Below, piece by piece: positions 40,541 to 50,114 of a stretch of DNA of 64,000 bases. Both the position numbers and the translations under genes were made by a program. The DNA comes from Arthrobacter sp. FB24 (GTDB lineage Bacteria; Actinomycetota; Actinomycetes; Actinomycetales; Micrococcaceae): contig NC_008541.1 of the NCBI RefSeq assembly GCF_000196235.1, forward strand, positions 682,001 to 746,000. Reading direction: 5' to 3'. Below the pieces are notes generated by a model. The model did not search any database, was not told the origin of the DNA, and worked only from the letters and a program-made list of their open reading frames with translations. How positions within the stretch are numbered: the stretch's first letter is position 1; every line of letters starts with the position of its first letter.

Positions 40541-42853
40541 CTAGCTGCCGGACCGGCCGGCCAGGGAACGCCACAGGAAATGCTGGCTGCGGCTCTGCAA
40601 AGCGGCCGCCTGCCGGTTGTCGGAAGCGCCGGCGTGGCCGCCTTCCAGGGCCTCGTGGAACCAGACGTTGGGGATGCCCATGGCCTGCATCCGCGCCGCC
40701 ATCTTGCGTGCCTGCACGGGACCCACCCGGTCATCGGAGGTTGCAGTCCAGATGAAAGTTTCGGGATAGTCCACGCCGTCGCGGAGGAGGTGGTAGGGCG
40801 AGAAAGTCCGGATGAACTCCCAGTCCCCGGCCACGTCCGGGTCCCCGTATTCGGCGATCCAGGAGTGGCCTGCGGACAACTTGGTGTAGCGGCGCATGTC
40901 CAGCAGCGGCACGCCGCAGGACACGGCACCGAACAGTTCCGGGTACCGGGTCAACATGTTGCCCACCAGAAGCCCGCCGTTGGAACCGCCCACACAGCCG
41001 AGGCGTTCCCTGGAAGTGACTCCCCGGGAGATCAGGTCCCGGGCCACGGCCGCGAAGTCCTCGAAGGCGCGGTGGCGGTTTTCCTGCAACGCGGCCCGGT
41101 GCCAGGAGGGGCCGTATTCGCCGCCGCCGCGGATGTTGGCCACCACATACACTCCGCCGCGGGTGTGCGTCGGACCGGCTCCGCTTTCAGCGTCGCCCTG
41201 GCCAGCGTCCGGCGCATCCGGTGCGTCCGTCCTGCGTTCCAGCCACGCCCGGCCGATCGTGCCGCTGTAAGCGGGAGTGCGGGAAACTTCGAAGCCGCCG
41301 TAGCCGGAGAGCTGGGTGGGGTTCTGGCCGTCGAGCACCAGGTTCTTGGATGCCACCTGGAAGTACGGGACCCGGGTACCGTCTTCCGACACCGCGAAGT
41401 GCTGCTGGACCTCGTACGCCGCCTCGTCAAAGTAGGACGGCGAGGTGCGGACCACCTCGTGGGTGCTCACCACGTCCCCGTCGCCGCTGCGGCGCAGGGT
41501 TCCGCGTGTGAGCGTGCTCGGCGTGGTGAAGCCGGTGGCAACGAGCCAGAAGTCGTTCCCCGCGCCGGGCGCCTCGCCTTCCGGCACAGCCACATTGCCG
41601 CCGGTACCGTCGTCGTCATGCTCCTCGTCAACCTCGACGCTGTCGTCCTCGTCGTCAACGGCGAAGGCGTTGACATCGTGCAGCGGCGGGCACGCGTCCA
41701 GGAGACTGGATGCCCAGGCGGATTCAGTCCCGGGCCGCTCCGGATCGAGAACGCGGATCTCCGAGGACACGTCCCGCAGGAGGTTCAGGAGTAGGAAATT
41801 CCGGGTCCAGCTCCAGGACTGCAGCGACGTGTGCGCATCCGGGGTGAAGAGGACGACGAGTTCCCGGTTGCCGGCAAGGTAGTCCTCGAACTTCGCGGCG
41901 AGCAGCGAGCCGGCGGGGAACGTCGTGCCGTCGACGGCCCAGTCGCCCTGCGGCCGGAAAAGCAGCCACTCGCGGTGCACGCTCAGGTTCACGTCGGTGG
42001 GGGCGTCGATCACAACCCACTGCCCGTCGTGCAGCACGGACGTGCTCTTGTTGAAGAAGCTGATCCAGTCCATCGCGAAGGTCCGCTCGTACCCCGGAGT
42101 GGAGTCATGGGCCACCAGGGCCATCATGTGGTCTTCGGGGATGTCGAAGATCCTCTCGGCCGCCGGAAGCGACCCGCCGCGGGCCAGCTTCACGGCGGTG
42201 CGCGCGTAGGACGAGGAGGTCTTCGGCATGCCTTCCGCGGTGGTGGACACCAGCAGCGTGTCCCGGTCCAGCCAGGACGCATTACCCTTCGCTGTGGGCA
42301 GGTCGAACCCTCCGGACGCAGGGTCCACAAACGTCCGGGTCTCGACGTCGAACTCCCGGTAGCGGTTGGCGTCCCCGCCGTCGGGGGAGAGGGCCAGCAG
42401 AGCCAGCCGGTGCGGTTCGCCGGGAGCAGGACGGAGGAAGTTGGCGCCGTGGAAAACCCACTCCTCGCCTTCGGCGGCGGCCAGCGCGTCGACGTCCAGG
42501 AGGACGTCCCATGCAGGCTCACCGCTTTTGTAGCTCTCCCAGGACGTCCGGCGCCACAGCCCCTTGGGGTTCTGCCCGTCACGCCAGAAGTTGTAGTACC
42601 AGTCGCCGTGCTTGCCCACCATGGCGATCTTGTCCGTAGAGTCCAGCACCTCCAGGATGCGGCTTTCGAGCCTCGCGTAGTCGGCGTCTTCGAGCAGGTC
42701 CTCGGTGCGGGCGTTTTGTTCGCGGACCCAGGCCAGCGGTGCCTCGCCGTAGATCTCCTCGAGCCAGATGTTTTCGTCGGTCGGTTCGGGCGCTTTCCCG
42801 GCGGCGGAAGGGGCGCCGGAGGCGGGCGGGTGATCAGCTGCTGTGGTGGTCAT
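40541..42853 (-). CDS. S9-family prolyl oligopeptidase
   Basis: 770 residues. The N-terminal part is the beta-propeller gate domain (from PTDENIWLEEIYGEAPLAWVREQN); the catalytic domain has the Ser in GCVGGSNGGLLVGNML, Asp in TATSDDRVGPVQARKM and His in ALEGGHAGASD. It cleaves short peptides after Pro. A disordered acidic insert (DDEDDSVEVDEEHDDDGTGG) lies in the propeller and is unusual. No signal peptide, so it is cytoplasmic. ATG 42853 begins the protein; the longer frame is not supported. Confidence 0.93.
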   Translation of the reverse strand: MTTTAADHPPASGAPSAAGKAPEPTDENIWLEEIYGEAPLAWVREQNARTEDLLEDADYARLESRILEVLDSTDKIAMVGKHGDWYYNFWRDGQNPKGLWRRTSWESYKSGEPAWDVLLDVDALAAAEGEEWVFHGANFLRPAPGEPHRLALLALSPDGGDANRYREFDVETRTFVDPASGGFDLPTAKGNASWLDRDTLLVSTTAEGMPKTSSSYARTAVKLARGGSLPAAERIFDIPEDHMMALVAHDSTPGYERTFAMDWISFFNKSTSVLHDGQWVVIDAPTDVNLSVHREWLLFRPQGDWAVDGTTFPAGSLLAAKFEDYLAGNRELVVLFTPDAHTSLQSWSWTRNFLLLNLLRDVSSEIRVLDPERPGTESAWASSLLDACPPLHDVNAFAVDDEDDSVEVDEEHDDDGTGGNVAVPEGEAPGAGNDFWLVATGFTTPSTLTRGTLRRSGDGDVVSTHEVVRTSPSYFDEAAYEVQQHFAVSEDGTRVPYFQVASKNLVLDGQNPTQLSGYGGFEVSRTPAYSGTIGRAWLERRTDAPDAPDAGQGDAESGAGPTHTRGGVYVVANIRGGGEYGPSWHRAALQENRHRAFEDFAAVARDLISRGVTSRERLGCVGGSNGGLLVGNMLTRYPELFGAVSCGVPLLDMRRYTKLSAGHSWIAEYGDPDVAGDWEFIRTFSPYHLLRDGVDYPETFIWTATSDDRVGPVQARKMAARMQAMGIPNVWFHEALEGGHAGASDNRQAAALQSRSQHFLWRSLAGRSGS

Positions 42854-42914
42854 GCGCCCTACGAAACAGCATCGGCGCGCAGCTAGCAAGTCACATGCGG
42901 ATACTCTGGAGGGC

Positions 42915-44894
42915 GTGGGCACATCGCAAAACATCCGGACGGTACTAATAGGGGCCGGACCCCGCGGCACGAGTGTCCTGGAGCGCCTCCTCGCCAACTG
43001 GCGGCTGAGGAACCCCTCCGCTTCCGGGCCCGGCGTTGCGGGCCTTCACATTGACGTCGTGGATCCCTATCCGGCGGGGCCGGGCCACGTGTGGCAGCCC
43101 GGCCAGTCCCGGCTGTACCTGATGAACACCCAGTCGTTCTATCCCACGGTCATTCCCGAAGACCCTGAACTGGCTGCGCCGGTGGCCGGCTGCACCTTCG
43201 ACCAGTGGCGGGACGCCCGGCAGGACAGTCCGGACGCGTCGCTGACGGAGGACGAGCAGGCAGAACTTTCCGCCCTTGGGTCCCGGGATTTCCCGAGCCG
43301 CGCGCTGTACGGCCGTTACCTCAGCGCCACGTTGGACGAGCTGCTCGCGCACCTTCCGGAGGGCGTCACCGTGCAGTTCCACCGCACCACCGCCACGTCC
43401 GTCCGGCCGGCAGGGAACAGAATGTTCGACGTCGAACTCGGCGACGGCGGGCCGCTTACCGCCGGTTCCGTGGTGCTGGCCCTGGGGCACCTGGAGTCCC
43501 GGCTCAACGCCGAACAGCGCGAACTGCAGGCCGGCGCCGGCCAGCTGGGACTCCTTTACCTGCCGCCGGCGGTGCCTGCCGACGTCGACTGGTCCGTGGT
43601 GCCGGCCGGCCAGCCGGTGCTGGTCCGCGGCATGGGCCTGAATTTTTTCGACGTCATGGGCCAGCTGACCGAAGGCCGCGGCGGGAAGTTCGTGGCAACG
43701 GCGGGCGACGGCTCTGCGGTTCCCGGGCAGGGGAGGGCCGGGCTGGAATACATTCCGTCCGGTGACGAGCCGCTGATTGTTGCGGCGTCCCGGCGCGGGA
43801 CCCCCTACCGTGCCAAGGCCAATCTGGCGGCCTACTACCCGTCCGGTGTGACGCTGCGGTACTGCACCGAAGCCGCCGTTGGGCGGTTCGCCGCAGCCGG
43901 AATCACCCCCGGCTTCGACCACGACCTCTGGCCCCTCCTGCAGCGCGACGCGCTCTGGGCCTATTACGCCACCCTGGTCCGGACCCGTCCGGACGCCGTC
44001 ACGGAGCCCGACGCGTTCCTGGCCCTGCTCCAGGAGGTGATGCGTCCCCACGCCCACAGCGTTTCCCACTGGGAAGCCGAAGCGGACGCCCTGGTCGCCA
44101 AGCACGTGGCGCCGGACCAGCGACTGAACCTGCCGGGCCTGGCGGCGCCCCTCGCCGGCCGCAGCTTCGCCTCGCAGGCGGAGGTGGATGCCGCCGTCGT
44201 CGAATACCTGCTCGATGACGCCCGACGCTCGGCGCTGGGGGAGGACGACCCCGTGAAGATGGCCATCGGGGCGCTGCACCACGGCAGGGCGGTGCTGAAA
44301 ACGGCAGTGGCCGACGGCGGCATCACCGACGAGTCCTGGGTCGCCGGACTGCGGGGCTGGTTTGAGTCGTTCGTCGAGGGGCTGGCCAGCGGGCCTCCGG
44401 CCATCCGGGCGGAGCAGCTCGCAGCGCTCGCCCGGGCCGGTGTGGTGAGTTTTGTGGGACCCGACCCAAAATTTTCGCTGGACCGCGCCGCCGGTGCGTT
44501 CAGTGCTGCCTCGCCGTGGGTCAAGGACGGAAAGCTCCGCGCCCGTGCCATGATCGAGGCCCTTGCTCCCGCCAACAGGGTTTCAGTCAACGTGTCGCCG
44601 GTGCTGGAGCAGCTCCTGGCCGACGGCCTGGTGCGTCCACGGCTGATGATGACGGCTGAGGGGGCTCCGGTGGAGACTTCGGGCCTGGACGTCAGCCCCC
44701 ACCCTTACCGGCCGGTGGGCGCCAACGGATCCGTCACCGAAGGGCTGTATGTCCTGGGCCTGCAGCTGTCCGCAGCGCAGTGGGGCACGGCCATCGCCGC
44801 GGAGGCGCGGCCGCAGAACGGGCCGGTGTATCGCAGCGGCCAGCGGACCCTCCGCGACGCCGACGAAATAGCGCGCCACATCCTCGACCACTGA
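42915..44894 (+). CDS. FAD/NAD(P)-binding protein (PF13454-like)
   Basis: 659 residues. N-terminal IRTVLIGAGPRGTSVLERLLANW is the Rossmann fingerprint. Further blocks are VVDPYPAGPGHVWQPGQSRLYLMNTQ, ALGHLESRLNAEQREL and the C-terminal GLYVLGLQLSAAQWGTAIAAE. This is the pattern of the FAD-NAD(P)-binding family related to HpyO/flavin monooxygenase-like proteins, with no assigned reaction. GTG 42915 has TGGAGGG close upstream and GATACT 9 nt upstream. It is divergent from the peptidase (61 bp). Confidence 0.82.
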   Translation: MGTSQNIRTVLIGAGPRGTSVLERLLANWRLRNPSASGPGVAGLHIDVVDPYPAGPGHVWQPGQSRLYLMNTQSFYPTVIPEDPELAAPVAGCTFDQWRDARQDSPDASLTEDEQAELSALGSRDFPSRALYGRYLSATLDELLAHLPEGVTVQFHRTTATSVRPAGNRMFDVELGDGGPLTAGSVVLALGHLESRLNAEQRELQAGAGQLGLLYLPPAVPADVDWSVVPAGQPVLVRGMGLNFFDVMGQLTEGRGGKFVATAGDGSAVPGQGRAGLEYIPSGDEPLIVAASRRGTPYRAKANLAAYYPSGVTLRYCTEAAVGRFAAAGITPGFDHDLWPLLQRDALWAYYATLVRTRPDAVTEPDAFLALLQEVMRPHAHSVSHWEAEADALVAKHVAPDQRLNLPGLAAPLAGRSFASQAEVDAAVVEYLLDDARRSALGEDDPVKMAIGALHHGRAVLKTAVADGGITDESWVAGLRGWFESFVEGLASGPPAIRAEQLAALARAGVVSFVGPDPKFSLDRAAGAFSAASPWVKDGKLRARAMIEALAPANRVSVNVSPVLEQLLADGLVRPRLMMTAEGAPVETSGLDVSPHPYRPVGANGSVTEGLYVLGLQLSAAQWGTAIAAEARPQNGPVYRSGQRTLRDADEIARHILDH

Positions 44895-44910
44895 CCCCGG
44901 CCCACCCCGT

Positions 44911-45075
44911 ACGCTCTCTCAGTTCCTGCCGCTGAATTCCCGACGCTCTCTCAGTTCCTGCCGCTGAATTTCCAACGCTCTCTCACTTTCTTCAACGCAG
45001 TGAGAGAGCGTCGCAGGGGGACCGGCAGGATGTGAGAGAGCGTCGCAGGGGGAGCGGCAGGATGTGAGAGAGCGT
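44911..45075. repeat. 165-bp array of 32-bp repeats, three forward and three reversed
   Basis: ACGCTCTCTCA occurs at 44911, 44943 and 44975, exactly 32 bp apart. Its reverse complement GTGAGAGAGCGT occurs at 45000, 45032 and 45064, again 32 bp apart. The non-core part of the units is also repeated (GTTCCTGCCGCTGAATT forward; CGCAGGGGG(A/C/G)CGGCAGGAT reversed), with CCTGCCG shared between arms. The central pair encloses a 13-nt loop, so the whole array can fold into one long hairpin. It fills the gap between two convergent genes and has no coding frame. Confidence 0.92.
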
Positions 45076-45089
45076 CACAGCCAAAACGA

Positions 45090-45151
45090 AACGTGCCCCG
45101 CGTCCGGGGCCGGGAATCCGAGGGGTTCCCGGCCCCGGAGCGGGGCACGTT
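45090..45151 (-). terminator. terminator of the secreted nuclease gene
   Basis: A hairpin of 26 base pairs, starting AACGTGCCCCGC and ending GCGGGGCACGTT, with one bulged G and a 9-nt loop, lies 22 bp after the stop codon. No long U-run follows. Confidence 0.8.
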
Positions 45152-45173
45152 CATTTACTGAAAGGCGGGGAAA

Positions 45174-48100
45174 CTAGCCTTTCAGGCACTTCTGGTACTG
45201 GATCCAGGCCAGGCCGTACTTGATCCAGCCTGCAAAGTCGTACCACTTGGTGGGCGGTACAGGTGCTGTGCAGACCGGCGGCACCGGGCCGCTGTCGGCA
45301 ATCTGAACTGCGGCCTTGACCACGGTCCCGGACTCGGCAGCGGTGAGCACCAGGGTGCCGGTGCCGGCAGCCGCGCCGGCCGGGACTTTCACGTCCACTG
45401 CCGCGGCTCCGCCGGACACCGGGACGGTGCCGAGCTGGGTAACCGTGCCCGCAGGGTCCGTGAAAGAGGCCGCCAGCGAGGTGTTCACCGGGCTGCCCAG
45501 GGAGGTGAGGTCCAGCTTGGAAACCGCCAGCGTGATGGAGTCCCCGCCCTTGACCTCGGCGGCCGTGGTGTTCACGACAGCCACGGTGCGGCGGGCAAAG
45601 TCCGGCGATACCGGGTTGTGTTCCTGCAGGTACTTGATCCAGGCATCCCGGTCCACAAGGCCCGAGTCCTTGGTGCCGGTACCTTCCTTGAAGATCCGGA
45701 AGTTGTCGCCGCCGGTTGCCAGGAAGCTGAACGTGCCGATCCGGTAGGACTTGGCCGGCTCGATGAGTGAGCCGTTGACCCGGATGGACGTAATGCGGTC
45801 CCCTGCGGCGCGTCCGGCGTCGTAGGTGTAGTTGACGTTCTTGGACAACCCCAGCTGCTGGTAGGCGCGGCTCGGGACTGTGCCGTCCGGGTTGGTCTGC
45901 CACTGCTGTTCCAGGAGCGTCTTGAACTGTGCCCCGGTCAGGGACGTGGTCCAGAGGTTGTTCACGAACGGGAGTACGGCGTTCGCCTCCGCGTAGGTGA
46001 TGGTCCCGTCCGGCGCGTAATACAGCTCGTTGCGCAGTCCGCCGGGGTTCACGACGCCGATTTCGGCGGTGCCGAGGTCCGGTGCCTTGAGGGCGTCCAC
46101 GAGTGAATCGGCCACGAGGTTGCCAAGGGTGGATTCGTTCGCGCGGTCATCACGGGACGCCGGACTGGTTGCCGTGGCGGGCGTGAAGGCGGTGGTTATA
46201 TCGGCAGTGACCTTTCCGACCGGCTGGTTGCCGATCACCGCGGCGTCTGCCAACGCCTTGTCGACAACCGTCTTGACTGCCGCCACCCGCGGGTACCTGG
46301 CCACGAGGTCAGCGGCCGTCTCGGTGGTGGTGGGAACGGTGCGCTTGACGTTGCCGGCCTTGTAGCCGGATACCTGCATGGTGGCAGTGTCGACTGTCAG
46401 CTGGATCTGGCCGATGAACTCGCCGTAACTGCCGGTCTGCACGATGGGGCGTGTTTTGCCGGTCGGCTGTCCGTTGGCATCGAGCACCGGAGCGTCCCAG
46501 GCGTACTGCTTGTGGGTGTGACCGGTGAAGATGGCGTCCACCTCGGGAGAGGTTTCGTTGACCAGCCTGGCGAAAGGACCGCCGGCAGCGACTTCCTGCT
46601 CCAAAGTGGAGCCGTCCGGGGTGCCGGATCCGGCGCCGTCGTGATCTTCCACGATGATGACGTCGGCGAGCTTTTCGGCGGTGATCTTCGCGGCAACGCG
46701 GTTGATCGCGTCCACCGGATCGCCGAATTCAAGGTCGGTGATGCCTGCCGGGGTGACCAGCGACGGCACTTCCTGGGTGACAGTGCCGATCACCGCAACC
46801 TTGACGCCGTTCAACTCCAGCACCGTGTATTCAGGCAGGGCCGGCTCGGTGGTGCCCTTCTTGTACACGTTGGCACCGAGGTACGGGAAACTGGCATTCG
46901 TCCCGCCGGCGATGACGCGGTCGCGGAGGTCCGCCCAGCCGCCGTCGAACTCGTGGTTGCCCACGGCGGACGTGCGCAGTTCCAGGGAGTTCAGCACGTC
47001 GATGGTGGGCTGGTCCTTGGCGACGGCGGACGCGAACAACGAGGCCCCGATGTTGTCGCCTGCAGACAGGAAGGCCGTGGCGCCGGGGGCGGCCGCCTCC
47101 CGGAGCTTTTCGATGGTGGCGGCGAACAGGACCGTGTTGGAGTCGATGCGGCCGTGGAAATCGTTGATGCCCAGGAAGTTCAGGTCAACGCTCGGCGGCA
47201 GGACAGGTACGGCCGGCAGATCAAGGCCCACCACCACGGGATCGTGGTCGCTGGCCCGGAACTGATCCGGCGCATAGTAGTTGGTCACGTTGCTGTTATA
47301 CCGGCTGTACTCCAGCGCCACGGACTCCACGGAGTTGATGTTCCAGATGTCGGCACCGGTGACCACCGAGTCCGCACCCGGCGTGGCGAGGACGTGGTCC
47401 AGGGAACCCACCAGGCCGCCGAACAGGTAGGAGTGCTTGGCTGACCCGTCGGCATTCCGGGCTTTTTCGTCCTGGTTGATGTAGCCGGCGGCCGTGAGGA
47501 CGTTGATGGGGTCTTCCTTGGCGTAGGCGTTGAAGTCGCCCATCAGGAAGACCTTGTCCGTGCCCTTTGAGGCCTGGAGGTCGTTCGAGAATGCGAGGAG
47601 CGACTTGGCCTGCTCGGTGCGGGCAAGGTTCGAGGCGCCCTGGCCCTTGTCGGTGTCTTCAGGAGTTGCGGCCGAGCCCTTGGACTTGAAGTGGTTGGCG
47701 ATGGCGATGAACTTCTTGTCATCGGACGCGCCAACCGGCTTGAACACCTGGGCGAGCGGCTTGCGGGCACTGGCGAAAGCCACGGTGTCGTTGTGGATGA
47801 CGGATTCGCCCACCGGTTCCGCAGCTGCCTTCTTGTAGATGAACGCTGTGCGGATCATGTCCTCGTCAGCCAGCGGCGGAGCGTTGGCGGGCGTGCGGAC
47901 GTAGTCCCAGATTCCCGGGGTGGGAATGTTCAGGGCTTCCACCAGCTTGGCCAGGGCATCGTCGCGGTCCTTGCCGAACTGAGCCGAATTCTCAACCTCC
48001 ATCAGGGAGACGACGTCGGCGCCGGACTTGCCGATGGCCGCCACGATCTTGTCCTGCTGGCGCTTGAGGTTCTCGGCGTTGGCTGCACCGCGGGCGTCGC

Positions 48101-49751
48101 AGCCGCCGCGGACGGTGATGGGGTTGCCGTCGCGGTCGGTGTAGAAGGTGCAGCCGGCCAGCATGTCACCGGTGGTGGGGAAGTAGTTGAGCACGTTGAA
48201 GGAGGCAATCTTCAGGGTGCCTCCGACGGCGGCGGGTGCTTCGGCACGGGTTGCGCCGAAGGTTGCGGGCTGGATGATGCTGGCGTTTTCCGGCGTCAGG
48301 TGGGTCAGCGGCTGGAACTTCCAGGAGTTGTTGGCGTAGCTGAGCACCACGTCGGTCTGGAACGTCACGGGGGAGCCGACGCGGACGGGCTCCGCGGCGG
48401 TCAGGTACGGCAGGACCTGGGCCTTGGTGGTGGCATCTTTCAGGAAATTGGTAGTGGCACCGTCGTCGAGCTTGATGCCGCGGGCGGCGTTGGCCGCCAC
48501 GGTTGCCGTGTATTCGGCAGAGCCGTAAGGGGCGACGGCGGTGGGCTGCTCGAGCGGGGTCGTCCCGCCGGCAAGGCCGATTTCGCCGTACTGGTTCAGG
48601 GAGTAGTTGTCGGTGACCGTCACAGGTCCCTGCGGTGTCAGCAGCATGCCTTCGAGGGACTCGCGGAAGGCTTCGTCCGCCGGGAGGGCGAAGCCGGTGG
48701 ACTTCACTTCCGGGGCGGCCTCGTTGAGCTTCTTCAGGCCGGCAGCATCCGCCACGTTCACCTGGGTCATCCCGTAGAACTCGGCAACGGCCCCGGTGAT
48801 TTCGACGTAGTCACCGATCGCGACGGAGCCTACCGTTGCGGGCGAGTAGACGAAGATGGCGTCCGACGCCGTGTGGTTGGCCGGCGTCAGGTCGCCGCCG
48901 GTTCCGGGGGTCTGGAGGTAGAAGCCGGCGAAGCCGCCGGTGGGGTACGCCGCGGTGACCTTGCCTCGGGTGGTGACGGAGGTGCCGACGAACTGGCTGG
49001 CCGTGCCGGATCCCTGGATTTCGGCGATTGTCCTGGTGGCGGGTGCCGTCGGGGGATCCACGGGATCGGGATCCACCGGATCCGCGCTGCCACCGGCGGG
49101 TGTCGGGGTAATGGCGGCGTTAAGCGTGAAATCGGCGGAGTTGTTGTTGCTGTCCAGGCCGCCGCTGCGGTTCAGGCTCTTGACGTCGGTGTTGCTTCCC
49201 GGGGCCGCAGCGGCCTTGGTCTCGAATGTGTTGGATGTCCCGTAGCCCAGCAGGTCCGCAACGTTGGCAGGCTCGATTACCGAGCCGGTGGCCAGCGGGT
49301 TCAGGGTTGTGGACTGCTTGGCCAGGACGATCGTGCCGCCCGCGCCTGCCGGGTTGAAGCCTGTGGCGGTCACATCGGCGGCGGGCAGATCCAGTCCGAC
49401 GGTGCCGTTGCTGCCGCCCTTGAGCAGGTAGTACCCCTTGGCCGGGATGGTGCCGGCGAGGGGAGCCGTGGCGGACGGTGCGGTGGTGCCCCCGGAGGCG
49501 CGGTACTGCAGGGACCAGCCGTCCAGGGTTACCGGCGTGTCAGACGTGTTGTACAGCTCTACGAACTTGTTCTTGTAGGCTGCTCCCGCGCTTCCGCCGC
49601 TGAGGTAAGCCTCGTTGATGACGACGGGAGAGGTGCCTGCAGCGGCCGGTGAGACCTCCACTGCAAACGCCGGGACGGAAGCCAGGGGAGCTGCGATGAG
49701 CCCCGCTGACAACGCCGTGCCCAGCGCAATTTTCCATGGTGTGCGTTTCAT
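45174..49751 (-). CDS. secreted ExeM/NucH-type nuclease fused to a 5'-nucleotidase
   Basis: 1525 residues. Signal peptide MKRTPWKIALGTALSAGLIAAP to AFA (cleavage near 30). Domains in order: lamin-tail (VINEAYLSGGSAG, about 42-195), OB-fold (IAEIQGSGTASQFVG, about 240-350), endonuclease/exonuclease/phosphatase domain (LKIASFNVLNYFPTTGD from about 510; SLMEVENSAQFG; MGDFNAYAKEDP; RASDHDPVVVGL), metallophosphatase (FLGINDFHGRID at about 857; SAVGNHEFDGGW at about 930; GHTHKQYAW), 5'-nucleotidase C-terminal domain (VNPGGLRNELYYAPDG at about 1234; FLATGGDNFRIF at about 1347), an Ig-like domain and a short aromatic tail. It should degrade extracellular DNA to nucleotides and strip their phosphate. 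No sortase motif is seen. Confidence 0.93.
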   Translation of the reverse strand: MKRTPWKIALGTALSAGLIAAPLASVPAFAVEVSPAAAGTSPVVINEAYLSGGSAGAAYKNKFVELYNTSDTPVTLDGWSLQYRASGGTTAPSATAPLAGTIPAKGYYLLKGGSNGTVGLDLPAADVTATGFNPAGAGGTIVLAKQSTTLNPLATGSVIEPANVADLLGYGTSNTFETKAAAAPGSNTDVKSLNRSGGLDSNNNSADFTLNAAITPTPAGGSADPVDPDPVDPPTAPATRTIAEIQGSGTASQFVGTSVTTRGKVTAAYPTGGFAGFYLQTPGTGGDLTPANHTASDAIFVYSPATVGSVAIGDYVEITGAVAEFYGMTQVNVADAAGLKKLNEAAPEVKSTGFALPADEAFRESLEGMLLTPQGPVTVTDNYSLNQYGEIGLAGGTTPLEQPTAVAPYGSAEYTATVAANAARGIKLDDGATTNFLKDATTKAQVLPYLTAAEPVRVGSPVTFQTDVVLSYANNSWKFQPLTHLTPENASIIQPATFGATRAEAPAAVGGTLKIASFNVLNYFPTTGDMLAGCTFYTDRDGNPITVRGGCDARGAANAENLKRQQDKIVAAIGKSGADVVSLMEVENSAQFGKDRDDALAKLVEALNIPTPGIWDYVRTPANAPPLADEDMIRTAFIYKKAAAEPVGESVIHNDTVAFASARKPLAQVFKPVGASDDKKFIAIANHFKSKGSAATPEDTDKGQGASNLARTEQAKSLLAFSNDLQASKGTDKVFLMGDFNAYAKEDPINVLTAAGYINQDEKARNADGSAKHSYLFGGLVGSLDHVLATPGADSVVTGADIWNINSVESVALEYSRYNSNVTNYYAPDQFRASDHDPVVVGLDLPAVPVLPPSVDLNFLGINDFHGRIDSNTVLFAATIEKLREAAAPGATAFLSAGDNIGASLFASAVAKDQPTIDVLNSLELRTSAVGNHEFDGGWADLRDRVIAGGTNASFPYLGANVYKKGTTEPALPEYTVLELNGVKVAVIGTVTQEVPSLVTPAGITDLEFGDPVDAINRVAAKITAEKLADVIIVEDHDGAGSGTPDGSTLEQEVAAGGPFARLVNETSPEVDAIFTGHTHKQYAWDAPVLDANGQPTGKTRPIVQTGSYGEFIGQIQLTVDTATMQVSGYKAGNVKRTVPTTTETAADLVARYPRVAAVKTVVDKALADAAVIGNQPVGKVTADITTAFTPATATSPASRDDRANESTLGNLVADSLVDALKAPDLGTAEIGVVNPGGLRNELYYAPDGTITYAEANAVLPFVNNLWTTSLTGAQFKTLLEQQWQTNPDGTVPSRAYQQLGLSKNVNYTYDAGRAAGDRITSIRVNGSLIEPAKSYRIGTFSFLATGGDNFRIFKEGTGTKDSGLVDRDAWIKYLQEHNPVSPDFARRTVAVVNTTAAEVKGGDSITLAVSKLDLTSLGSPVNTSLAASFTDPAGTVTQLGTVPVSGGAAAVDVKVPAGAAAGTGTLVLTAAESGTVVKAAVQIADSGPVPPVCTAPVPPTKWYDFAGWIKYGLAWIQYQKCLKG

Positions 49752-50033
49752 CCGCTCTAACTCTCATTAGGGTGCCCCGGGTAAGGGCTCGGTGGAATGT
49801 GTCCGGCTTTGTGGCGCGGACGAAGGGCCCGGACTTTACTCCTGGTCAAGTAGTTTCCGGCACAGCAAAACAGGGTCGAATGAACGTGCGGTTGATTCAG
49901 CGTGCATTCTGCGAGACGTCCCCCAGCGAAACGTTCGCTGCCGGCCACGGGGCGGCATGGGCCCGGTTCCGGCAACAGTGTTTTTGGTTTTGTGCGCATG
50001 CCGGCCCACCCCATGTGCCGGACATGCCAAAAG

Positions 50034-50075
50034 AATACCGGCCAGTAGCTCCGGTGGAAGCCGCTGGCCGGTATT
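50034..50075 (-). terminator. terminator of the two-domain VOC gene
   Basis: AATACCGGCCAG pairs with CTGGCCGGTATT, flanked by A/T runs on both sides, 40 bp after the minus-strand stop. The rest of 49752-50033 holds the nuclease-gene promoter region and no gene that I can support. Confidence 0.85.
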
Positions 50076-50114
50076 TTTTATATCAATTTACTTAAATGAA
50101 ATCCCGGGGACTTT

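Noticed and set aside
44911..45075. CRISPR array
   Set aside because: Period is 32 bp, but the whole unit repeats with no unique spacers, orientation flips at the centre, and no cas genes are near.
47691..49652. 653-codon plus-strand ORF inside the nuclease gene
   Set aside because: Antisense shadow with Gly/Val-rich low-complexity translation.
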